Assembly: GCA_002308815.1 (NCBI GenBank) | Contig: DBVX01000037.1 | Location: forward strand, 175 to 13,136 | Length of the DNA stretch: 12,962 nt | Reading direction: 5' to 3' | From: Bacteroidales bacterium UBA1253 | Lineage (GTDB): Bacteria > Bacteroidota > Bacteroidia > Bacteroidales > Paludibacteraceae | Part shown: positions 1-5,729 of the stretch, in pieces | How positions within the stretch are numbered: position 1 is the stretch's first letter | How the letters are laid out: each line of letters opens with the position of its first letter | Made by a program: the position numbers and the translations under genes | The notes under the pieces: generated by a model | Seen by the model: only the letters and a program-made list of their open reading frames with translations | What the model was told of the DNA's origin: nothing | The model's database searches: none

Positions 1-373
1 CTGCACAAAGTTTCTCTGCCATGGAGTGGCCGGAACGCTTGCGGGCGAAGTTGATCATGTTCTTCATCGAGATGGACTCCTTGCGGTCGGCACGAATCTC
101 GGTGGGCACCTGGAAGGTGGCACCGCCGATACGTTTCGACTTCACCTCCACCATCGGGGTGATGTTGTCCAGCGCCTGTTTCCAGATGTCAAGAGCGGTC
201 TTGCCCTCTTCCTTGTTGCGCTGACCTACGATATCCAATGCGGTATAGAACACGCCATAAGCGATGCTCTTCTTACCGTCCAGCATCAGGTGGTTTACGA
301 ATTTCGCCACCATAACCTCACCGAACTTCGGATCCGGCAGGATGACACGTTTCTTTGGTTTTGCTTTTCTCAT
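1..373 (-). CDS. rpsG: 30S ribosomal protein S7 (3' part missing)
   Basis: S7 is a primary 16S rRNA-binding protein that organises the head of the small ribosomal subunit. The first 124 residues are visible, running off the window edge; the family is usually about 155-160 residues, so roughly the last fifth is missing. The start is the ATG at 373-371, giving MRKAKPKKR followed by an S7-type N-terminus: LPDPKFGE near residue 12, [15 protein letters not shown] near 25-38, and [13 protein letters not shown] near 83-95, the conserved rRNA-binding hairpin. The sequence ends in the [13 protein letters not shown] motif. It lies downstream of rpsL in the usual str-operon order, after a 185-nt spacer. 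The bases just before the ATG are A-rich with no Shine-Dalgarno, as is normal in Bacteroidota. The identity is clear. Confidence 0.97.
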   Translation of the reverse strand, partial: MRKAKPKKRVILPDPKFGEVMVAKFVNHLMLDGKKSIAYGVFYTALDIVGQRNKEEGKTALDIWKQALDNITPMVEVKSKRIGGATFQVPTEIRADRKESISMKNMINFARKRSGHSMAEKLCA

Positions 374-558
374 TGTTGTAGTGTGTTTTTTGTTTACTTG
401 CAAGCCGTGCTTGCGTTGTTTTGGTTGCCTGTCGTCTTCAGGGGAACACATCCGCCTTACTCAACCGATCAACCCTCATTTCCCAGTCCCAACGCATGGA
501 ACTTTCAGTTAGAATTGTTTAGCAGTTCTTATGTACCCGGATCTATCCGGACACCGGC
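374..558 (-). other. Long rpsL-rpsG intercistronic spacer with small inverted repeats
   Basis: These 185 nt between rpsL and rpsG are longer than the roughly 100 nt of E. coli. Directly visible are an inverted repeat GCAAGC-CGT-GCTTGC at 400-414, about 27 nt upstream of the rpsG ATG, and CCGGAT-CT-ATCCGG at 537-550, just after the rpsL stop. There is no Bacteroidetes-type promoter (no CAAAnnTA on the plus strand) and no U-tract behind either hairpin, so read-through to rpsG is expected. A 19-codon ATG ORF runs on the minus strand at 497-438; nothing else supports it as a gene. In E. coli the rpsL-rpsG spacer is the S7 autoregulatory target; whether this spacer has that role is unknown. Confidence 0.5.
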
Positions 559-939
559 TTATTTCTTCGCCTTCGGACGCTTCGCGCCGTACTTCGAGCG
601 GCGCTGCAGGCGGTTCGCCACACCGGCGGTATCCAGCGTGCCACGCACGATGTGGTAACGCACACCAGGCAGGTCTTTCACACGTCCGCCGCGCACCATC
701 ACGATGCTGTGTTCCTGCAGGTTGTGACCCTCGCCGGGAATGTAGGCATTCACCTCCTTCTGGTTGGTCAAACGCACACGAGCCACCTTGCGCATAGCCG
801 AATTAGGCTTCTTGGGAGTGGTGGTGTAAACACGGACGCAGACACCGCGGCGCTGCGGACAGTTGTCCAACGCGGGGCTCTTGCTCTGGTCGATAAGTTC
901 TGCTCTTCCTTTTCTAACTAACTGTTGAATTGTAGGCAT
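559..939 (-). CDS. rpsL: 30S ribosomal protein S12
   Basis: S12 sits at the decoding centre and contributes to translational accuracy. The 126-residue product is full length and near-identical in its core to known S12: [23 protein letters not shown] (split: [12 protein letters not shown] at 26-37, [10 protein letters not shown] at 39-48), [10 protein letters not shown] at 69-78 and [13 protein letters not shown] at 84-96. The two lysines whose substitution gives streptomycin resistance (E. coli K42 and K87) are present as K43 and K88, so the visible genotype is the sensitive type. The ATG at 939-937 is preceded by AAAAAAAAGUUACA with no Shine-Dalgarno. It is the first gene of the str operon, followed by rpsG (fusA is expected beyond the window), and is transcribed from the promoter at 1120-1089. 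Confidence 0.99.
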   Translation of the reverse strand: MPTIQQLVRKGRAELIDQSKSPALDNCPQRRGVCVRVYTTTPKKPNSAMRKVARVRLTNQKEVNAYIPGEGHNLQEHSIVMVRGGRVKDLPGVRYHIVRGTLDTAGVANRLQRRSKYGAKRPKAKK

Positions 940-1083
940 TGTAACTTTTTTTTGTTAATTATTTGGTTGATTGTTGTTTGTCTATTCTTTTTCAGTCGGC
1001 TGCCGCACCATAGGGGCTTCCCTGTTCGCAGCTTCATCCAATCGTTTATCAATGCATTACATCGTTGCATAAACGCTCAAAAA
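940..1083 (-). promoter_or_regulatory. Structured 5' leader of the rpsL operon mRNA (predicted)
   Basis: If transcription starts about 5-7 nt after the -7 box (near 1083), the rpsL mRNA has a leader of about 144 nt. Reading it 5' to 3' on the minus strand, the first element is a hairpin at 1075-1043: seven base pairs (CGTTTAT with ATAAACG), a single-base bulge at 1068, then three more pairs (1050-1052 with 1065-1067), with a 12-nt loop. The second element spans 1032-999: an outer GCTGC/GCAGC stem (1028-1032 with 999-1003) and an inner AGGG-GCTT-CCCT hairpin at 1012-1023. The last 55 nt or so are A-rich and appear unpaired up to the ATG. Hairpins first and an open A-rich ribosome-landing region after would suit a ribosomal-protein leader, but I do not recognise the class. 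Confidence 0.4.
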
Positions 1084-1088
1084 GCAGG

Positions 1089-1120
1089 CAAAAGTACTGC
1101 AAAAACGCCGTCTCGCCAAA
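1089..1120 (-). promoter_or_regulatory. Bacteroidetes-type promoter for rpsL-rpsG
   Basis: On the minus strand, TTTG at 1120-1117 is followed after 20 nt by TACTTTTG at 1096-1089. This matches the primary-sigma consensus of Bacteroidota (TTTG near -33 and TAnnTTTG near -7). It points toward rpsL and is the only full -7 match I found in the rpsL upstream region. Position and spacing support it; no transcript data were available. Confidence 0.65.
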
Positions 1121-1420
1121 CATTTTCGCAAAAAAAAACACCTTTACGGCATTTTTCTTTGTTTTGCGCTCTCTATTAAGCAATTTCGGTGGTTTTAGAA
1201 GGTTTTTGTGCATTTCATTCAGCGGTTTCCGGCTTCGCTTGGTACGCAGGCATCCTGCCTGCGGTGTCAGAGCGTCTTACAGCGGATAGATCCGGCATTC
1301 CTGCCGTGGGAGTTTTGCTACAAGTTCAATCGGAGATATTTCGTATATTATTTACTGTATTTCAGCATATTTCATATATCGAACTCACGATAATTAGATG
1401 AATACAGCTTAAAAAAGTTT
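1121..1420. other. Intergenic region between two divergent promoters
   Basis: These 300 nt separate the rpsL promoter from the permease promoter. The short ORFs here (for example 1189-1401) have no recognisable product, no promoter and no consistent coding character, so I do not call a gene. An A-tract lies at 1131-1139. The only organised sequence is the pair of GC-rich hairpins at 1245-1306, listed separately. No intrinsic terminator with a T-run was seen. Confidence 0.6.
1245..1306. repeat. Pair of related GC-rich palindromes (REP-like candidate)
   Basis: Two inverted repeats lie 29 nt apart. The first is CGCAGGCA-TCC-TGCCTGCG at 1245-1263, a perfect 8-bp stem with a 3-nt loop. The second is CGGCA-TTCC-TGCCG at 1293-1306, a perfect 5-bp stem with a 4-nt loop. 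They share the core GGCAT(T)CCTGCC, so one looks like a degenerate copy of the other. They stand out as GC-rich against AT-rich intergenic DNA. Repeated palindromic units of this kind are often dispersed extragenic (REP-type) elements, but a single window cannot show whether copies exist elsewhere. No T-tract follows on either strand, so a terminator is unlikely. Confidence 0.5.
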
Positions 1421-1450
1421 TTTGGATGTACGAACATTGTAGTAACTTTG
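1421..1450 (+). promoter_or_regulatory. Bacteroidetes-type promoter for the permease-dedA unit
   Basis: TTTG at 1421-1424 and TAACTTTG at 1443-1450, separated by 18 nt, match the Bacteroidota primary promoter consensus. The expected transcription start near 1456 leaves a leader of about 37 nt before the ATG at 1493. This decides the gene start: the longest reading frame opens with a TTG at 1448 that lies inside the -7 box and could not be in the mRNA. Confidence 0.7.
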
Positions 1451-1492
1451 TGCGTTTTTATCAGCGATAAGCAATTTATAATTCCATACACA

Positions 1493-2851
1493 ATGAACGA
1501 AGTATTCCAGATGCCGACGTGGACGATGATTCCATTCGCAATCATGCTCCTCGCCATAGCCATCGCGCCGATGGTGGCGGAAAAATGGTGGGAAAGCAAC
1601 CGCAACAAACTGATTGTATCGTGTATACTCGGTATTCCAGTGGCCGTGTACATGCTGGTTCAAGGACTGTCCCACGAACTGGTTCACACCATTTTCTTCG
1701 ACTATGTGCCTTTTATCATTCTGCTTCTGGCGTTGTTCGTCATTACGGGCGGCATTCACCTGAACGGTGACATCAAGGCGAAGCCGTGGGTGAACACCAC
1801 TTTTCTTGCTATCGGTTTCGTGCTGGCCTCCATTATGGGAACGACCGGCGCGGCGATGCTGCTCATCCGTCCGCTACTCACTACCAATCAGCAACGTAAA
1901 TACACAGTTCATACGGTACTGTTCTTCATTGCACTGGTGGCGAACTGCGGCGGTCTGATGACTCCGCTCGGCGACCCGCCATTGTTTATGCTTTTCCTAC
2001 GCGGTGCGGCGTTCACATGGTTCGCCACGCTATGGAAAGAATGGTTATTTACCGGTGTCATACTGCTGATTACCTATTTCCTCGTTGATACGTACTACTA
2101 CAGTAAAGAACACTGGACAGCCTTGTCGGCAGACTCCCGCGAACAGGTGCCGCTTCGTCTGACCGGCAGCATCAATTTCGTCTGGCTCATCGGCATTGTG
2201 TGCAGCGTGGCTTTCCTTAATGCAGGAACCATTCCCGCCATGGGTGAGGAGCATGCTCCGCTCTATCTGAAATACCTACGCGAAATAGTAATGGTTGTCT
2301 TTATGGTACTTTCGCTCGTGACAACCAAGAAGAAAGTGCGTTACGAGGACAACAAATTCACGTGGGCGCCGATTCTTGAGGTGGCGGCTCTGTTTATCGG
2401 TATCTTCACCACGATGGCTCCCGCCCTCATCTTCCTTGAGCAGAATGCCTCCTCGCTCGGTCTGGATGCGCCCTGGCAGTTCTACTATGCGACCGGTCTG
2501 CTTTCATCGTTCCTTGACAATACGCCTACGGCGGTCGCCTTCTGGTCGATGGCAACGGGTCTGCCCGACTCGTTGCAGGCGATGGCGAGCGGTCTGCTGG
2601 AGAACGGCGACGGCGTGGTGGATGGCGTTACATACGTGGCGCGAATACCGGAGATCATACTGAAAGCCATATCCATCGGTGCGGTCTTCTTCGGGGCAAT
2701 GACCTATATCGGCAACGGACCGAACTTTATGGTCAAGGCCATCGCGGAGGAAAACCACATCAAGATGCCTTCGTTCTTCGGCTATATGATCCGCTTCTCG
2801 CTGATTGTTCTGCTGCCCGTTTACATCCTGGTGCATCTCATCTTCCTGTAA
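1493..2851 (+). CDS. Na+/H+ antiporter-type permease, ArsB/NhaD (ion transporter) superfamily
   Basis: This is an integral inner-membrane secondary transporter, 452 residues from the ATG at 1493, with about 12 hydrophobic segments (roughly 11-27, 38-56, 71-88, 103-122, 137-158, 184-203, 227-245, 263-281, 293-315, 330-350, 388-406, 430-452). Two half-repeat signature regions of the superfamily are visible: ANCGGLMTPLGDPPLFM at 150-166, and SSFLDNTPTAVAF at 338-350 with GAMTYIGNGPNFMVKA at 401-416. These discontinuous-helix motifs normally carry the ion- or substrate-binding polar residues (here N151, D161, D342, N343, N408, N411). The best assignment is sodium:proton exchange, but ArsB/CitM/NhaD relatives share the fold and substrate is not provable from sequence. 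It has its own promoter and is followed after 22 nt by dedA, so the two are probably cotranscribed. The TTG at 1448 is rejected as a start because it lies in the promoter. Confidence 0.85.
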   Translation: MNEVFQMPTWTMIPFAIMLLAIAIAPMVAEKWWESNRNKLIVSCILGIPVAVYMLVQGLSHELVHTIFFDYVPFIILLLALFVITGGIHLNGDIKAKPWVNTTFLAIGFVLASIMGTTGAAMLLIRPLLTTNQQRKYTVHTVLFFIALVANCGGLMTPLGDPPLFMLFLRGAAFTWFATLWKEWLFTGVILLITYFLVDTYYYSKEHWTALSADSREQVPLRLTGSINFVWLIGIVCSVAFLNAGTIPAMGEEHAPLYLKYLREIVMVVFMVLSLVTTKKKVRYEDNKFTWAPILEVAALFIGIFTTMAPALIFLEQNASSLGLDAPWQFYYATGLLSSFLDNTPTAVAFWSMATGLPDSLQAMASGLLENGDGVVDGVTYVARIPEIILKAISIGAVFFGAMTYIGNGPNFMVKAIAEENHIKMPSFFGYMIRFSLIVLLPVYILVHLIFL

Positions 2852-2873
2852 AACGACGTAATTATCCTTAGCC

Positions 2874-3518
2874 TTGAATATCATCAGTCAGACCATCGCG
2901 TGGTACTCGGCCAATATGAACTATTGGTCGGTTACCGCGCTGATGACCGTTGAGTCATCTTTCATCCCCTTCCCGAGCGAAGTGGTCATACCTCCGGCGG
3001 CATACGTGGCGGAGAATCCCGCCAGCGCGCTGGCAGTAACAGGGAACTACCCGGTAGATGTGCTGTTGATTGTCCTCTTCGGCACGCTCGGTGCTGTCTT
3101 GGGGGCGATTATCAACTATGCGTTAAGTGTCTGGCTCGGTCGCCCGCTGGTTTACAAGTTTGCGGACAGCCGTATGGGACACGCCCTGCTACTGAGCGGG
3201 GAGAAGATACAGAAAGCGGAAACGTACTTCAACGATCACGGTCGTATCAGTACGTTCATAGGAAGACTCATTCCGGGTATCCGCCAGTTAATCAGTATCC
3301 CTGCGGGTTTGAGCCGGATGCATTTCAGTCAGTTCCTGCTCTATACGGCAATGGGAGCCTTTATCTGGAACACTGTTTTGGCACTACTCGGCTACCTTGC
3401 CAACGGGCAGAAGGAACTGATAGAAACGTACAGCCACGAATTGAGCGTGGCAATTGTCATTCTTTTTGCTTCAGCCATTGTAGTATACGCTGTCTTTCGT
3501 CTAATAAAAAAGCGATAA
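2874..3518 (+). CDS. DedA family membrane protein (VTT / SNARE-associated domain)
   Basis: DedA proteins are inner-membrane proteins with re-entrant helices; members of the family help recycle undecaprenyl phosphate or other lipids and affect membrane potential and pH tolerance. The 214-residue product shows the family hallmarks: an acidic residue and PFPSE near the N-terminus (E27, ESSFIPFPSE at 27-36), PPAAY at 40-44, SVWLGR at 85-90, and the conserved block FIGRLIPGIRQLISIPAG at 128-145 with its GR...P..R signature (R131, P134, R137), then W165 and a final membrane helix near 192-209 ending in basic KKR. The start is TTG at 2874: an in-frame stop lies at 2859-2861 and no ATG precedes the conserved N-terminus (the next ATG, residue 15, would remove the first helix). 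The last 62 nt overlap the convergent gene on the other strand. No terminator with a T-run follows. Confidence 0.9.
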   Translation: MNIISQTIAWYSANMNYWSVTALMTVESSFIPFPSEVVIPPAAYVAENPASALAVTGNYPVDVLLIVLFGTLGAVLGAIINYALSVWLGRPLVYKFADSRMGHALLLSGEKIQKAETYFNDHGRISTFIGRLIPGIRQLISIPAGLSRMHFSQFLLYTAMGAFIWNTVLALLGYLANGQKELIETYSHELSVAIVILFASAIVVYAVFRLIKKR

Positions 3519-4341
3519 GACATCCTAACAGCCATCCGGCAATCAGTCCTACGGCAGTGCATTTCTTTCTGCCGTTGATAGCTTTGTGCATCGGCTCGAA
3601 GTGTCCGTGCAGCACGACAGGAGCTGTGGTGAGGGCATATCGGCTGTCACGCGCTGCCTTGTGTTCCATAAATACCTCTATACTCTTCAGAGGCAGGACG
3701 ATTTCCTTTCGCCCCATCGTCAGTTCCCAAGCATTGGAGTGAATCTGTGACACATTCGCATTGGCATAGAAAGCGGTAGTCATTGAGTCCAGTTTGTCCA
3801 CCTGCTCACAGTCAAAGCGGTACTGCCTGTCTGCGTGCTTCTTATAGACTTGATATTCATCCACAAACTGCGGATTGGTGTTCAGATAATACATAATCCG
3901 CTCCTCAAACAAAGGTATCTGTTTCCGATTGCTGATTGTGAACTGAAACGCTATCTGATCTTTCATCACCACCCGTGTGGTGTCGGTCAGCGAGTTTTTC
4001 CTGTCGTAATCCGTATAGTCAGCTACACCATCGTTCAGGCAATCAATCACATAGTAGGCATTAAAATCCTCATGAAGCGACTCGTAGAAATTTTTCACTT
4101 CGTTGACAGACGGTCCATTCAATGTGGCTACAGCCCGTACTTTGTAGATTTTGTTCGCCGGACGCGAATAATAAATACCCGCAGCTGTACCGAGCAGCAT
4201 AACTCCACCTACTATCCACCATCGTTGGAATGAGATGCGGAGCATCCTTGCTACCACCGTTATACACCACTGCGCCGCTCTGGTCAAACCTCTGGCACAA
4301 ATGCATAAAACGTCCCAAAGGGTTGTTTCTTTCTGTTCCAT
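3457..4341 (-). CDS. Two-membrane-segment protein with Wzz/chain-length-determinant-like topology
   Basis: The 294-residue product has a cytoplasmic N-terminus, a membrane segment near 42-58 (WWIVGGVMLLGTAAGIYY), an extracytoplasmic domain of about 200 residues, and a second membrane segment near 261-280 followed by a short basic tail (DERQRILQWLKQKE). This layout, with YKVRAVATLNG just after the first helix, resembles Wzz-type polysaccharide chain-length regulators and related co-polymerases. The periplasmic part is shorter than usual and no PxxP-type signature before the second helix is evident, so the family is a suggestion. The start is ATG at 4341. The gene begins 21 nt after the ftsZ stop and is probably the last gene of the murC-ftsZ operon, placing it among envelope and division functions. 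Its 3' end overlaps dedA. A 6-bp hairpin (3451-3433) lies directly after the stop codon, without a U-run. Confidence 0.6.
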   Translation of the reverse strand: MEQKETTLWDVLCICARGLTRAAQWCITVVARMLRISFQRWWIVGGVMLLGTAAGIYYSRPANKIYKVRAVATLNGPSVNEVKNFYESLHEDFNAYYVIDCLNDGVADYTDYDRKNSLTDTTRVVMKDQIAFQFTISNRKQIPLFEERIMYYLNTNPQFVDEYQVYKKHADRQYRFDCEQVDKLDSMTTAFYANANVSQIHSNAWELTMGRKEIVLPLKSIEVFMEHKAARDSRYALTTAPVVLHGHFEPMHKAINGRKKCTAVGLIAGWLLGCLIAFLLDERQRILQWLKQKE

Positions 4342-4362
4342 AGTATCTTGCTTTATCTGTAA

Positions 4363-5700
4363 TTATCTTCTTCCCCGCATCCACCCCCAGAGGTCTTTTT
4401 TCTGCTTGTCATCCTGTCTCATCTCCGGTTTCTCTTTGCTTTCGGGTTCATTTTGCTTCTCTATATCGGTATCCTCGAACCGGATGACGAACTCATTGTC
4501 ATGTACTTGCTGCAAACGGGATGTCCCTGCGGTTTGTGCGGCTGTCATACCTGTAATCTCAAGACGTTTGGCTTCCTGCGCCTTGCGGAGTTCCTCCGCT
4601 TTTCTCGCCTCCTCTTCTTTTCTGGTGTCCTCCTCTTTTCTCTTTCTTTCCAAATCCTCGTTCGGATAATTCATCTCAATGGCCTCCGGGATGGATGGGC
4701 GGTTCTGATCCTTGTCAGGTTCGGTGGTGGGAATATCGCTGATGGTATAGCCGGTTGCAATCAGTGTGATGCGAACGTCCTCCCCTAACGTGTCATCGTA
4801 GGTTGCCCCCCATTGCACTTCCACGTCCTCGCCTACCTGATCCACGAACTCATGAAGCTGGTCAAACTCGGATGCGAGTATGTCATGCTCCTGCGAGCAG
4901 TAGAGTTGCAGCAGTATGCGCTTGGCACCGTGCACGTCGTTGGAATTGACAAGTGGCGACTCAAGAGCGTTGCGTATGGCATTCGGCAGACGGTTCTCGC
5001 CTCCTGCCTGTCCGACGTTCATAATCGCCACGCGGCCGTCCTTGAGCGTGTTATATACGTCAGCAAAGTCGGTGTTGATATAGCCTTCCACATTGATAAT
5101 CTCGGCTATTGACTTGGCGGCATTGGTAATCACATCATCCGCTTTGGAGAAAGCGGTCTTGATGTTCATATTGGGATAGAGTTTGGTCAGTTTCTCGTTG
5201 CTGATGACGATGATGGCATCCATGTGTTTGGCGAGTTCCGCCACGCCGAGCATCGCTTTCTCTATCTTTTTCTTTCCTTCAAAGGCGAACGGAATGGTGA
5301 CTATGCCTACTGTCAGAATGCCCATCTCCTTCGCTACCTCGCCGATGACAGGAGAAGCGCCTGTACCGGTTCCGCCGCCCATTCCGGCTGCGATGAAGAG
5401 CATTTTCGTGCCGTCATCCAGAGCCTCTTTGATACGGTCGCGGCTTTCCTCCGCGTACTGGCGCGCCTGTTCGGGACGGCCGCCGGCTCCCAGTCCCGGT
5501 CCTAACTGGAGTTTGGCTGGGATGGGTGAAGAACTGAGAACCTGACGGTCGGTGTTGCAAATAAGATAAGTAACGCCCTGAATGTTCTGGCGGTACATAT
5601 AGTTGATGGCGTTGCCGCCGCCACCGCCGACTCCCATCACCTTGATGATGGAGTCTTGGGCGAATTCAAGCTGGATGGGCAATAAGGTATCGTCTTCCAT
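4363..5700 (-). CDS. ftsZ: Cell division protein FtsZ
   Basis: FtsZ is the tubulin-like GTPase that polymerises into the cytokinetic ring and guides septal wall synthesis. The 445-residue product has the nucleotide-binding N-domain: GVGGGGGNAIN at 23-33, GPGLGAGGRPEQA at 67-79, and the tubulin signature GGGTGTG at 108-114. The T7 synergy loop INTDFADV (208-215) keeps both catalytic acidic residues (D211, D214). The C-terminal globular domain ends near 322. The rest is odd: a linker of over 100 residues with a very charged, probably helical stretch (347-380, ERKRKEE.../RKAEELRKAQ), a short conserved-looking block DNEFVIRFED (401-410), and a basic/tryptophan end DLWGWMRGRR. Bases I..ISNEKL (163-171) replace the common IPN form. 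The ATG at 5700 fits the family N-terminus. It follows ftsA by 29 nt. Confidence 0.97.
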   Translation of the reverse strand: MEDDTLLPIQLEFAQDSIIKVMGVGGGGGNAINYMYRQNIQGVTYLICNTDRQVLSSSPIPAKLQLGPGLGAGGRPEQARQYAEESRDRIKEALDDGTKMLFIAAGMGGGTGTGASPVIGEVAKEMGILTVGIVTIPFAFEGKKKIEKAMLGVAELAKHMDAIIVISNEKLTKLYPNMNIKTAFSKADDVITNAAKSIAEIINVEGYINTDFADVYNTLKDGRVAIMNVGQAGGENRLPNAIRNALESPLVNSNDVHGAKRILLQLYCSQEHDILASEFDQLHEFVDQVGEDVEVQWGATYDDTLGEDVRITLIATGYTISDIPTTEPDKDQNRPSIPEAIEMNYPNEDLERKRKEEDTRKEEEARKAEELRKAQEAKRLEITGMTAAQTAGTSRLQQVHDNEFVIRFEDTDIEKQNEPESKEKPEMRQDDKQKKDLWGWMRGRR

Positions 5701-5729
5701 AGCTGTTATTGTATTTTCGTGGTTGGTTT

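Noticed and set aside
438..497. 19-codon ORF on the minus strand in the rpsL-rpsG spacer, possible leader peptide
   Set aside because: Only an ATG and a stop support it; no promoter, no repeated regulatory codons and no way to test conservation here.
26..658. 210-codon open frame on the plus strand across rpsG and rpsL
   Set aside because: It is antisense to two ribosomal protein genes and has no recognisable protein features.
1189..1401. Short open frames in the 1121-1420 intergenic region
   Set aside because: They cover the palindrome pair, have no promoter or known product, and overlap one another in different frames.
3433..3451. Hairpin GCCACG / CGTGGC directly after the stop of the Wzz-like gene, possible terminator of the minus-strand operon
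   Set aside because: The stem is only 6 bp and lacks a following U-tract; it is inside the dedA coding sequence, so chance is likely.
3551..3575. Inverted repeat ACGGCAG / CTGCCGT 33 nt after the dedA stop, possible terminator
   Set aside because: The loop is 11 nt, no T-run follows (TGATAGCTTTG), and it lies in the coding region of the opposite gene.
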